The translations under genes were made by a program, and so were the position numbers. A stretch of 64,000 bases of DNA, from positions 297,203,647-297,267,646 of the forward strand of contig NC_134455.1 in NCBI RefSeq assembly GCF_047948215.1, in the 5' to 3' direction. Shown piece after piece: positions 22,222 through 35,347 of the stretch (the stretch's first letter is position 1; every line of letters begins with the position of its first letter). Source of the stretch: Lycorma delicatula. Taxonomy: Eukaryota > Arthropoda > Insecta > Hemiptera > Fulgoridae. The notes beneath the pieces were generated by a model that was not told where the DNA came from, made no database searches, and was given only the letters and a program-made list of their open reading frames with translations.

Positions 22222-24313
22222 GATGAATGGATGGTTCTGTGCCTTGTTTAGTTTCAAGAGTTGAGAGAACTGATGCTGGTAATACGTAAAAAAATGACCT
22301 TATTTACTAATGCGTTCCGTACTTCATAGCCTCTTATATTTACGAGTACTAATATTGATTGATAAATAATGATGTAAAACTCTATTCTACCTCGATTTTT
22401 TTCCGTCTTTTTATCATTTAAATGGAAATAAATGTATTAATAATGTTTGAGATGTCTGAATAACATTTAGTGTACATTTTGCGTTTTAAAATTTCAAAAT
22501 GGCTACATGTTTAATTTTGGCTGCATATTTAATTATTAATATTTAAGTTGCAATTTATTCTAAAATCTCTAATGGCAAAGAGGTTACTTTATGAAAAAAG
22601 AAGTAGTTTATGAATTTCGTTCATTTCATTTAAAGATCATTGATCTAACCCTATCCACTTACATGCAGAGAACATTTTCATACGACACATCTTCAGTTCA
22701 CTTACTCTTATACAGTATTTGCATATTTCGTCAATAGAAAAAAATTTTTTAAAGATATACGCCATTAAAATATAGTAATGCATTTTATCATTAGGGGAGA
22801 ATTTCCTTTGTTAATCATGCTTTTCATAAAAATTAATTCTATCTGTTTACCAATATCGAAATAAATCGCCATTAAAAATAATTCGTTTTATAAAATGACT
22901 TAAATATTTATTAGATTTTCAATCTAATTAATTCTATTTGTAAATTTTATCTGACCTTTCCTGATAAGCCACCTAGTTTCAATTTAGACTTTATAGCTAC
23001 AAAATGGTAAATAAAATCTCTGATTGCGCCCAACTTTCATATTCTTCACAAAATACTAAATACGTGGGATTTCAAACACGATCTTTCAACTTTTTAAAAC
23101 GATCCACTGGGTGACTCGGCAAAAATGTCTAGTTAATCACTGGTGAAGAAGGGATCGAAATTAAGGTAAAAGGATAAAAAGTGAAAAGCGAGATATTTAC
23201 CCACAGAGGATTGAGGATTTAGGCGTTTTTCCAGTTATCTGCCGTTCTTTAAGGAATTACTTTAGTCAATAATAATTATTAAAAAAAAATTCACTAACGT
23301 GTGCGTTTGTTTTGATAAACTAAATGAGAGAATGTTTAGATAATAAAAATATAGCCATTTCTACTAGGGGGAATGTAGTTATATTGAAAAAAAATATTTA
23401 AGAAAGTGCTGTTAAGTACTGCGGTAGGGAAAAATAAGGTTAATGCAATAATGTTGTGTACATAACTGCTAAAACGTTTTTTTCTCTTCAATGTTTTAAG
23501 ATAATGGTTCATAAAATAATGCGTCACCTAATCATTATCTTGCAAAAGTTACTGTAAATTTACCCCATGCGCGAAACATTCTATCACATTTTTCTTTACA
23601 AATATTAATTTATTTGCGACGTAATAATGTTTTTTTTTTCATTATTTTTTACATTTTCTATTCAGTTTATCAAAATAGAAAAATTTTTTTATTCTTTAGA
23701 ATAATAATTCCTCTCTGAAATATCAATTTATTAATATAAAAATATCAGATAACTGGAAAACCTCGGTCCCAAAAACGGCGATACTGAGCGAAGATATTGA
23801 GAAATGATAGACAGTTAATAGGTCATATTTTTGGAATTATTTTTCTTTTGTCACGACTGTTTTCACTGAAGGATACAAAGTATTTAGAAAAGTGTTATTT
23901 TTTTGTCTGTAAAAAGAATGTAATTTAGGAAATGAAGTTTCACTGATTTTTTTACTTTTATTAATAAAGCGAATTGTTAAGTTTAAAAAACATCGACGAA
24001 GATATAGTGTGATCGGTGTAATTCTGTTCTTATTAAGTCCCTTAAATCTTAAGTACTGTCATTATTAATCTCCTTTAAAATTACTTGTCTCAGTAGTATA
24101 TCTTATAAAAATTTACTCATTATTAAGTTTAACTTGTTAATCCTGTATAAATTGATTTATTGATTAACTTATTCTCGAATTTAGGTTAATGTAATTAGCT
24201 TCAGTCGCTGAGAATCATTTATGTTACTTTTGTGGAGTTATTTTATTGATTGTTGTTTTTTATATAAACACATAATTAGCTGCTTGTTGAATCCTTTTTC
24301 AGAACAGAAATTA
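22222..24313. other. AT-rich stretch, no gene seen
   Basis: Two kilobases without a plausible gene. Short frames such as 23336-23527 (minus) show no motif. No transposon end was recognised. Confidence 0.45.
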
Positions 24314-25409
24314 TCTCACTGCTATATAAAAAGACATCTTTTATGCTTGTTCCCTTAACCACGAAAACTACTGAACCGCTACGAAAATTAACTATTACTT
24401 TCTTATGACCCGAAATCTTTTCCACAGTTCAAACCTAACAAATCGTATAAATAAATAAAATAGATCTTGTTTTACTAACATTGAAGTCGTCTAATTATTA
24501 AATCGATTGTCATTATGCATATCGATCTTTATCTATGTCATCATCGACATCTTCAGAAAGTTGTGATTTACTAAATTGAATGACATCAATAAATGATCAG
24601 TTTGTATTATCTTCATGATTTATGTAAAAATAAATTACTTTGAAAATACGATTAAAGGGAATGCGCATTTAACAAAGTTTTGATGGTTTTAGAAATATTA
24701 AATTTCGAAATAAATATCCATTTCTACAGAAAGTTATTTTATGTTTTACTAAATTTAAGGTCATTTGTCTAATATGGCTGCGACCAGCAAGGCTCATCCT
24801 CACGCTAGCAGAATAGAGCTCTACAGATTTTTATATACTGAACTAAGAAGTTCTATCAGGGTAAGCCATATACACAATTGGCATAGACTTGACTTTCAAT
24901 TTTATATTAATTATTTCATAACACCTTGGTCAGCGAAGTCACAGATAGGAAGAACTTCTAAGGTAACTAGAATGTATGTTCGTAGACAACGTGGATCGTT
25001 GATAGTACAGAAACGTATACGCTCGACTCAAAATTGAGCTCAACTTTCGAGAAATAAAATATAGGTCTGAAATCAGTTTTTGATCAACAATTTGAATTTG
25101 AAAGATATTAAAATAGCTTAAATGTTGTGAAATATGTAACCATCGCAATACTAAAAAATGGATTGATGAGACTCCTGGACTTTGTTAACTGGGTGAAAAA
25201 TAGTTTTTGAACAACTTCAATATCCTTCTGATTTCATTAAAGGTTTTGTTTTGGGAACACATTTTTTATGTAAAAATTGTATTTATCGGGTAAGTTGTGA
25301 ATAGCGATAACTTAGAGCATCAGCCCACACATAATTACTGAAAAACTATTTCTATTTTTTTAAATTCTATACGCATATTTCGCGGACGAAGCCACGACGG
25401 GGATGATAG
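24314..25409 (+). mobile_element. Helitron-like non-autonomous element
   Basis: The left side has TCACTGCTATATAAAAAGAC followed by CCACGAAAACTACTGAACCG, wording common just inside Helitron 5' ends. The right side ends CGCGGACGAAGCCACGACGG, then GGATGATAGT, a GC-rich terminus with a decayed CTAG before T. A frame at 24765-25037 is open for 90 residues but has no Rep or helicase motif. The boundaries are inferred from these end patterns only. Confidence 0.5.
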
Positions 25410-27502
25410 TTGACTTATAAATTTTGAATGATTTTACGCCTTACTGAAACAGACGTAAATTGGGAGAAATACTAAAAGATGTTGAATCAATTTTTAGAAG
25501 GAAGAATTTACATTGAATTACATAAATATTGATTTGTTAAATATTAAGGTAGGATAAACAAACATACAAGTTAAAGAAGATTTTTTTTGTAAAAAAATAT
25601 AATTAAAAGTTGATACATGCAGTAAGATAAAAAAAAAAACTTTTTGTAGAGAAAGCTTTCATACAACAATGCGGTCTTATTTTATCTAATATATACTCGT
25701 AGATACAGGATTGAAAATTAAATTCTTAAAAATATTGTATAGGGAACGCTGTGTGCGCTAGTATTGTAACAAAACGTAAAGAGTTAGAAAACCAAAATAG
25801 AAAATAATCAAAACCTTTGTTAGAAAAAAAATGTTGAAAATTGGACAAAGTGAAAAAGGTCGAAATTAGAAAGTTTAATGATTGAAATTTAGAAAAAGTT
25901 TTAACAGAATTTTTTAAATGAGCAATGTATTACGGCTTTCAGGAATAGTTTTTTTGTAGCAGAAAGAAGTATTTATGGGGTAAAAATAATGAGATATTAC
26001 AAATATGACAAACAGTTAGTAAAACAAATGATAGCATATGTACAAATTTATTATTGCAAAAATGTTGATGTTAAAAGATTAGTGTAGAAAATGAAGGAGT
26101 AGAGAGTATAATAGTCAATTGAAATGACGGATCGTAAAAAAGAGTATGAGGTAAGAGCGTGAAATATTAATTCCTACAATTAATATTTTTTTAAGTATTG
26201 AATAAAAGGAAGTTTCCGTTTTCATTGAATTCGTTTCCGTTTTGTGTTTGATTTTAAAAATGTTTTTACTGTCAATTTAAAATATTTTATAAAACAATTT
26301 TAATAAACACACTAGTTATAACAAAATCAATTTATTAGCTATTTTATCCTGTTTTTATTTTTTAATAATCTACATTATTTTTACTTTTTTGCTTGTATTT
26401 TATTATAAATCTTGGAAATTTTATTCTATAAGTTGTTACTATATCAAATGTTGAGGTAGGTGGTGGAATGGTTTTGCGGTGTAATTAGGGTTTGTTTTAT
26501 AACAAATAGTATGCTTCCTAGAGTTCAAATGGCCATTATTTATGTTTAAAGACTTACGTGGTATTAACTCTCTGTCACTGTCTCTTTCTCTCTCATTTTC
26601 TCTTTCTCTAATCCCATTTTTCCCCCTCCCTTTGGCCACATTCATTCCCGACCAGGGAATCATATACGACTGAATTTGAGCAAACCGTAAAGGAATTTAA
26701 CATTGTGACTTTTCTACCGTTTTATTACCAATGATTTTGATTATAAGATTATTCCTATAAAATTTAATTTTGATGATCTTTTCGTAGATTTTTTATGTTT
26801 TATTCTTTCACTTTAGATCATTTTTCTTCAATGTTTTAATGTATATTTTGAAAAAACATTATTGTTTTAGGCGAAAGGACGTTTCATAAATTTTTAGGCA
26901 GCTTAATAGAAATCCACTTCAGTACTGGTTTTATGGTATCCCTAAATATATTTTCTAGTTAAGATTGGGCCGATTTTAAAGATTAAATCTAGCCATGAGT
27001 ATCTGATAAATTTATGAGTAATAATCTGTGTGAGTATTTGAGAATTTTATTTTCCTCTTTTCTTAGGTTTTTCTTTACCATATAAGCTACAACTGTAACC
27101 CAGATAAGCAAAATAGATGATACTTTGTAAATCTTAGAATTGCGTCCCATCTGTTCCCTTTATGACTTTTTTTTGGTGCCAGGTTGTAAAAAATAATACG
27201 CGCATAATATTCAACTAAACTAAATTTTTTTTACATTAATGTAATACGAATATATATTAAAATTTAGATGTCTAGGCTCGTTTGGTTTAAATAACAAATG
27301 GATTTATTGGTGGCGAACATCAATTCCAAAATTATCATTGTATAAGTTGAATATGAGAATGATGTAACGTATTTAGGTATCATCAGCTAACGAAATAGCA
27401 AGGCACGATGTGAGGAAAAATTATCAAAATCATTATGAAACTCAATATCATGATGTTGATCCGATGTGTTGCACGTTTTCATATTGAATAACTGGTAATT
27501 TT
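25410..27502. other. AT-rich stretch, no gene seen
   Basis: Nothing coding was recognised. A pyrimidine tract at 26575-26640 gives a spurious Arg/Glu-rich frame on the minus strand. Confidence 0.45.
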
Positions 27503-27829
27503 AAATCAGTTATCTTTTCTTTCTTTTTCCTGTTTAGCCTCCGGTAACTACCGTTTAGATAATTCTTCAGAGGATGAATGAGGATGATATGTATGAGTGT
27601 AAATGAAGTGTAGTCTTGTACATTCTCAGTTCGACCATTCCTGAGATGTGTGGTTAATTGAAACCCTACCACCAAAGAACACCGGTATCCACGATCTAGT
27701 ATTCAAATCCGTGTAAAAATAACTGGCTTTACTAGGACTTGAACGCTGTAACTCTCGACTTCCAAATCAGCTGATTTGGGAAGACGCGTTAACCACTAGA
27801 CCAACCCGGTGGGTTCAAATCAGTTATCT
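27503..27829 (-). mobile_element. tRNA-derived SINE, family B (copy 1), with target duplication
   Basis: The SINE body is 27516-27816, flanked by perfect 13-bp duplications AAATCAGTTATCT at 27503-27515 and 27817-27829. On the minus strand the head reads ACCGGGTTGGTCTAGTGGTT with a good A box, and the B box reads GTTCAAGTCC. The 3' tail reads TCATCCTCTGAAGAATT, then ACCGGAGGCTAAACAGG, followed by an A-rich end (T-rich on the plus strand). It is a full-length insertion made by a partner LINE. A second copy lies at 40.8 kb. Confidence 0.9.
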
Positions 27830-28030
27830 GCAAGGAAATCGTGTTTGAGATTCATAAATATATTTTAAGTAACAAAATAATATTATATAAACTGGATTCG
27901 GTTTTTAAAAAAACTAATTATTTCCAAAATATATAATTAAACTCGGTATGCATCTCGAAATTTTATTTCCAAACAAGATTCAGTAAATTAATCTATTAAT
28001 ATTAAATGGTTAACATTTTTTCATTCTATA

Positions 28031-30644
28031 CGGAGTGTATCACGAAGTTCTCCCGGGATTTTCATAACCTATTCTTCTCGTGAAAATAACGAAAAATAAT
28101 GGAAAATACTGGAAAGGTTTTAGGTAGGACATGTATATGTCCTAAAATGCTTCGCTTGCGAGTTGACGGCTAGTGAAAAATTTCAATCGGATTTCAGCTA
28201 CCTAGGTGAAATAAGATCGTATTGAAGTTTTTAGAACATTAATTAAGGGAAAATTAGTGATTACTTATGGTTTATTGACATGAAAAATTGAATAAAATAT
28301 GTCCCAGAACGTATCTGCAATACGTTTTTAAGAAATCTGGGGTGAAAACAAATAAATCGGGGTAAATACCCTGTTTTAATTGTTTGACGTACAATAATTT
28401 TGTTAAATGGGTAATAAATACATAAAACTTTTAAACAAAACTTGTAAAGAATTTAATTTTGAATTAAAGGGTGTAAGATAAGTTGAATGATATAAAGAAA
28501 AGTTCGTATTTTATTTAGAAACAGTACATTACTAAATTTGTCAGAAAAGTACTTCTTTAACATAAACACAAACAAAATCCTTTTGTGGTGAAATGAAATT
28601 TTTGTAAAAAAACAAAATTTACTGTTAAAAAATTTACTCTAAATAAAATTTACACCACTGTTCACTAGATCATAGTGCTTTATACATACCGCTTTGTAAT
28701 AAATGTTCAAACATTTTTTGAACATTTCCATTATCAACAAATTTCGTGGTACGCTTTTATACCGCTTTCGTTGCTCTTTTTACTTCTTCAGGGTTGTCCT
28801 TAAGTTACTCAGCCGCATCCATAATGCGGACAATAAATTCCTTACGAGAATGTATTTTCATTTTATATATAGTATTTTTCATACATCCCCAGACGCAAAA
28901 ATCTAATGTTGTTAGATCAGGCAGTCTTGGTGGCCAGGAATATGGATCTCTATGAGCGATCCATTTCTCAGGGAAATGATGATTTAAGTAAGTGGAAACA
29001 GCACAAGAGAAGTGGGGAGGCACACTATCGTGCTGGAATTATACTTTGCACTTCATCTTCAAACATCTTCAAAATGTTCTTGAAGAACGTGCAAGTAGAC
29101 CTCAGCAATTAAACGACCAAGTCGTGACAGCTGATTATGACATACATTGACTAAATCATGTTGAAAATTGCCTTCCTCTGTTTCCTGAAGATTTACTTCT
29201 GCCCATGTATTTTCATTGCGTAAGTTGTTGACGCCATCCCGAGTGATACCTTGTCTATAAACAAAACATACTTGTAGAGTTGTCGATTTGTGTTCCACTA
29301 GTTACATAACTCCAATCGAAGCGGATCGTCTCCTGTGTGTAGATGTTGAACTGACGGTAAGGATAAAAATTGTTTTGTTTAAGTGTCCTCCAAACCATCG
29401 AATGTGAAACTTCGATCCACTATATACAAAACGTCGTGTATTGACATCTGAACTGCGCTGATTTGCATCGGTAATAATTTCATCAATAACAACGTCGTTT
29501 TAGACAGCTCGTTCGTAGCTGGTACGAATAGTTGGAAGTGAACCTTTTTACTGAAGATTGCAAAAAGTCACGGTAATTGTTTTAGGATCTTGAATCCTGC
29601 CATTCGGAAATCGTATTTCATACTCTACTTCAGCAGGTGTAGCAGTACCATTACACTGAGCAACTTAAAGAAGAGGATAACCCTGAAGAAGTAAAAAATA
29701 ACAAGAATGAAAGAAAAAATGAATATCGTATCAGCCTATTCCTGTATTGTAAATAAACGACAAAATGGCAAACCGATCACGTTCAGACTAAAACTCACAG
29801 AAAACCTTCGCTAAGGACAGCTCAATTGACAGTACGCGGTATACTTAAATGTACCATACAGGACGATTTAAACACTAATATAGTACTTTGCATTGTTGAT
29901 CAGCTGTTGATATTTTATTGCCAACTTTAAACAATTTTTTTTTTCAAATAACATTTTGCATTTCTGTCATTAATAAAAAAATTATTATCTAAGTAATGTT
30001 CATTTATTTTAATTTTACAGTTGTTGAGTAATTTCCAAATTTTAAAAATATCTTAACACTTTTTAAGAGTAAGTTAAGTTTTTACAAATATTTCACATCA
30101 CCAAAAAAGGATTTGGCTTTTGTTTGCATTAAATAATTACTTTTCTGACAAATTTAGTAATGTACTGTTTCTAAATAAAGTTCGAATTTTTCTAACTTTT
30201 CTTCGTTTTATTCAACTTATCTTGCATCATTCTGTTCAGAATTAAATTATCTACAAAATTTGATTAAAAGTTTTATGTGTTTATTACTTATTTAACAAAT
30301 TTATTGTATGTCAAACATAAAAAACAGGGTTTTTTAACCAATTTATTGGTCTTCACCCTATATTTTTCAAAGTCTACTACAGATACAGTTCCAGGACTTG
30401 TTTTATTCGATATTTCAAGCCATAAACCATACGAAATCAGTAAGTAATTTTACTCCTTAATTAAGGTCCTAAAAATTTCAGTACGTTCTAATTTCACTGG
30501 GGTACTGAAATCCGATTGCAATCTTTCACTAGCCGTAACACACAAACCAAGAATTTTAAGACATATGTTTATGTGTACTTTTTCCATTATTTTGAGGAGT
30601 AAAATATGTTATGAAAGTCCCGTGAGAACTTCGGATATACTCGG
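28031..30644 (-). mobile_element. Tc1/mariner-like element with about 580-bp inverted repeats
   Basis: The left end CGGAGTGTATCACGAAGTTC and the right end, in complement CCGAGTATATCCGAAGTTCT, are each flanked by TATA, consistent with a TA target. Complementarity runs inward with drift for about 580 bases: 28031-28613 pairs with about 30079-30644. Examples are ACGGCTAGTGAAAAATTTC near 28164 and ACAGTACATTACTAAATTTG near 28522, each with a complement near the other end. The unique centre of about 1.46 kb is almost wholly the minus-strand transposase gene. Most Tc1/mariner elements have far shorter repeats. Confidence 0.85.
28640..29700 (-). pseudogene. Decayed transposase with DUF4817-like N-terminus (DD41D type)
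   Basis: On the minus strand the N-terminal DNA-binding part reads YEIRFPNGRIQDPKTITVTF (about 29560-29620), close to the helix-turn-helix family Pfam calls DUF4817. The middle has GITRDGVNNLRNENTWAEVN (29197-29256). The second catalytic Asp lies in FQHDSVPPHFSCAVSTYLNH near 29020. The third lies in WPPRLPDLTTLDFCVWGCMK (about 28870-28930). Forty-one residues separate the two Asp. The end reads RKEFIVRIMDAAE and then EMFKKCLN. Several frameshifts and stops make it inactive. It would have bound the inverted repeats and moved the element. Confidence 0.8.
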
Positions 30645-30648
30645 TATA

Positions 30649-33600
30649 TTGTGTTATTGAATTCTATAAATGATTTTGAATCGTACGGATATACGGATAC
30701 GGATATTAAATTTGTTATAAATATTATTTATTTATTTATTTTTTATATAGTTTATACCGCATTAGTTTTTACGAATAATCCTTGGGATCCGATCTCTTCA
30801 TTACCAAGGTAATAGGGAGAAATTTTATCTTGTTCTTATTTTTTATTTTTTATTATACTGTAGTTTCTTTTATATTGCGTATAATGTAAAGTAATAAAAT
30901 TTCTTCATTTCATAATTTGTATATCATTTTTGTGAAAACGTTGGTATCTTATTATCTGAAGGTAATGAACAACTTTTCAGAACAGCCATTATTTCACAAA
31001 TTCTGTATTTGTTCACGTGTTCATTCTAAAAAAAAAAGTATTTATACTGGATTAGTCGTAGCCAGGTATATTTTATAGGCCATAAAATTTGAACATCCTT
31101 TATAGAAACCTTACTGTACAATTTTTTTTTGTCATACGTTCTAACAGAAACTATGATCATTATTTCAGAAACTTAATATTTATTCATTTTTTCATTCTAA
31201 AAATATATCTGAAAAATTGTTATGCAAAATTCGGTAGAAATATGAAGGAATCTCGTAATAAATGTACGTATAAATATTAGTTTTCAACATGATAATCTAC
31301 TTTCTAAAGGAATTTAATAGTGTAGGCCTCCTTTATTTTTTATTGTTTAATTAGTTATAAGTGAAGACAGATTCACTGAATACAAATATAAAATGAATTT
31401 TTCTATGATTTTTTTCTTCAAAACTTGAATAATATTTAGTGTTGATTGATTACTAATCTTGTTGTAGTTTGTCTATTTTACTGTTTGGTATTTGTTGCTT
31501 TAGAGGTTTGTTTTTATTATTATTTTTTATATAAATTTAAAAAATTAAAAACATTCTGAAAATAATTTTATATCTAAAAATATATACAAGAAATTACTTT
31601 TGCTGATATTTTTCCACTATAGTTATGTGGTAATGAAATTTGGACAGTTTTACATTAGAGATACACTACCATTTTTTTGTATATTGATGGTTCGTAAGCG
31701 TTAAAGGGATTTATTTTTTATTGGACGTGTCGAGAAAGATTGAACAAACAGTATAGTAATCCGAAAGTTTGCAAAAGGGACCGTATATGCAAGAGAGTGA
31801 TAAAATTGAAACCCTCTACATACGGGATTTTGAAAGCACAGTTTGAGATAAGTTGGCCGCTCTTTATAACTGTAAGATTAGATGCATGATCATAATACTT
31901 AAACTAGATGTAATCATGCAAGCTTAGCATAACCCTTGAATACATTTAATTCGTGATTTTAATTATTCAGCTCGCTCTGTAGCGATAAACTGTTACATGT
32001 TATTATCCCATTTCACGATGTGTTTGCTTGTGTGCAGTTAACCGAGTGTGAAAAATTACTAATTATCCTCTTGGTATCATAATTTTTTCCTTCTTAAAAA
32101 ACAAGTGTAAAGCTTTTTATTGATAAAGAAAAGTTCGCAGTGAAAAAATTATGTACTGTTACAGCATTCAGAGGTCTATTAAACCTAGCTTAAAATTTCA
32201 TCTTAAGGTATATACTAAGAATCCGCTGAGACGAACAATCTAAAAAATTCCTTCCATTAACGTCTTTATTTTGTAGAAATATTATCGTAAACAGCGAAAA
32301 TCAAATTAGGCCTACTTAGAAAATTCAGTAACTTCCATTATAAGTCGATTACAATACACTATAACATATATGGCAGAGATATTGTTTATCATTTGTTCAT
32401 AATTATTTACATATTGACGTACTTGATTAGGTTTTTTATTAGCACCCAGTAACAAACTGTAAATTTAGGAATGATTTTTGAAACCAAGAGCTAAACTATC
32501 TTTAGTTCCTTGGGTTCACGAATCAATAAAAATGAACTATATAGTTGTAAATAAGTTACTTTTTTCTTTTTTTTTAATCGCTGATTATTTATGAAAAAAT
32601 GAAAAAAAAACATATTTTATTGCCATCTTATTTTTTTAAATTTTTAGTAAATTTAAAAGGTTAACATGAAAAATGCATGCAGAGATGTATATATACTTAA
32701 TTCATTTACAGCCATATATCTACGTACATTGAACAGATCTTGTACATACTATATCAGTGTAGATAATTAAAAGAATGTTCTGAGTTTTGTTTTAGAATCT
32801 CTTTATTTTATATTTTTCTATATAAAATAAATTCGAAAATATCAGGGTGTGACTTAAAACTGTCTGACGACATATGAGAGACTTAAATCTGTCATATGAG
32901 AAGTGTTCAAGGACAATCCAATTTTGTATTACAATAATATATATTATTAAAGTAAAACATAAAGAATGTTAATCGGCTTTTTAATGTTATAATAAAACAG
33001 CAAAGTTATAAAAGTTTTAATAAAGAAATTATTCATTAAAATTTGTCATTTAAATTTAGGCAATAATAAAATTAATATAATAATAATAATATTAGAAGAG
33101 TAATCAGATTAACCTGATGATTTTTAAAATGTAATTTCTGCGGCTATCTAACAATTAATTAATATTTGACGATAAATTTTAATTTATTTATTTTTTTTAT
33201 TTTATAAAAAAATTGTTAGTCTTATACCCACCACCATTCTGCGTTCACTACTTTCGCTTAGGTTAAAATTCCTAATTATTCATACGACATATTTCTTGCG
33301 ATAAAAATATTCTAATCACTTATGCTCGCTTCATTCACTTCATTGCTGTTTATGATCATGGAATCTTTATTTTCTGGTTAAGTTTGCTAGAAAATATATA
33401 GAGTTGAGAAAAGCAGGCCATTCATTAAACATCGAGAAATCGATATATAACGTTTCCCTGAACACTTAATTGCCTAAAAAACAAGCACAGTCCGATTCTG
33501 CTGAAATCGTAGTGTATGTTATTTATTTTAAAAAGTGTTTGTATTGCTATTGAAAACGGTCAAAATTTCAATTTAGCTTTATTGCTATAATCAGTCGTGT

Positions 33601-35345
33601 TCTATTATTGTTTATAAATGAATATGTGGTTATTTTTATATGAAATGAAATAATACACCGAATTATCCATCATTCTTCAGTGTAGCAACATTGCTTCAAG
33701 AAGCAGATTATGATGAACCTTTAGTATCGAGTGTTTGTTTTTATATTCAGGGTTAAAAAAGAAATGGATTTTATTGTTAATGAGGAGTTCTCATAATTAA
33801 AATAATCCTTAACTGTCTTCCGGAACATCCAGTTCTTGCTAAGCTACCATTTTGTATAAACGTAAATTTAGATTTCATATAATTTGTTGTACATGGTTTT
33901 TATTTATATCTAAGAGAAGTCGCAATTTTTTTTTTGATTGAAATGTTTTTTGAATGCATGATATTCCGTTGCCAATACTTCGTCTACTGAAATTTTATTC
34001 AGTAGGCTGAAGAACAGTTCACTGATAAGCGAGCTATAATATTTATTGGACGTAAAAATTTGAGTGACACTTGCAATTGAGTATATATGGAGAAGAATTC
34101 GTTGCCGTGGTGATTTCCCAAGGTTTCCATTGTTAGCTAGCAATACAAAAAAAAAAACTTAAATTAAAGACCTGTCAAATTGTTGACTCATTTTTTCTCA
34201 TAGGGTGAGAATTATATAGAGATATTCTCTCACTCCGTAGCAGTTGTTGAACTGGCAACTGTGTTCCCCTGCCTTTTCAAACGTCAATCACTTTTTTTAG
34301 ATTTTATGTGCTTTATGTAGACTTTTTAGTAAGCTTCAGAAAGTAGCGACTGCAGCCTACCTTCACACAATATACTCACTGCCTTACTACTCCTTATTCA
34401 CTCATTCAAACATTTTCAGGTTTATAGGGAAGCTACCATTAAAATGTCAGTTCTCTTTTTAATTCTTTTCTGTTCTAAAAAGTTGTGTTTGCATGTGAGC
34501 TTCTGATACGCATCAAGAATATAGATTATTATTGTGTCCAAAATCGTTTAAAAAATGAATTAAAATAAACGAAAGATACATTTAGGTCGGTAGTAATTAA
34601 TTAATTATTGTTTATTTCCGGCGTAATTCACTGCGTTATTAGGTTTTACCGTACCGTTTAATTACGGATAACATTTTACGTGCATTTAATTTTTAATTTC
34701 ATCTGTATTAATCTAAAATCACAGTATGTTGTAGGCGTAATCGTGAAGTTTGTTTAGTTACGTATTTAAATAAAAAACAATGAATGCGGGAAAATAAATT
34801 AATTAGTGTCGCAGTGCTTCAAGTCCCTTTCCAGTCTTAAAAATATTTGTTTGCAAATATTTGCATTATTGGAATAAATAGGTTGGAATAAAATCTCCCT
34901 ATATACTTTTCTTAGTTTTAAATTTGCTCTTTTAAAAACATATTTAACCTATTAGTTGAAATTAAAGTTTAAACGTATAATTGCAGCCTATGTTCATATA
35001 ATTTTGGTATTCTCATAGTAGAAAAATAATCTTACCCTTTTGTTGTATTGTCTTCTCCTACGATACGATGTATACAGTTATATAATTTCTTTTTTTATGG
35101 AGTATTATAACGTTTGAATTACGTGGCTGGAACCTGTATCATAATGAGCGTCATTATAAAACAGATTTTCATTATGATACAGATGTTCAACCAATTAAAA
35201 GTCTATACCTCTCAACCAGTGACCAATCTGAAGAGGGTATTGTTTAATTTATCAACTATTTTTTTATTTTAAATTTTATCCGATTTAATAGTTAGCAAGC
35301 AGAGGTTAATTTGAAAATCCAGACCAATAGATAACCAAGTTTCTG
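30649..35345. other. Long AT-rich stretch, no gene seen
   Basis: Nearly 4.7 kb without a recognisable gene or transposon. Frames at 31089-31280 (plus) and 33910-34143 (minus) are short and lack motifs. A somewhat more balanced part at 31690-31990 and another near 34190-34440 show no known protein. This could be an intron or intergenic filler. Confidence 0.4.
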
Positions 35346-35347
35346 TA

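Noticed and set aside
24765..25037. 90-codon open frame in the Helitron-like element as a Rep gene
   Set aside because: It shows neither the HUH motif nor helicase motifs.
27720..27815. tRNA gene
   Set aside because: It has A and B boxes but lies at the head of a SINE with target duplications, and the cloverleaf stems do not close.
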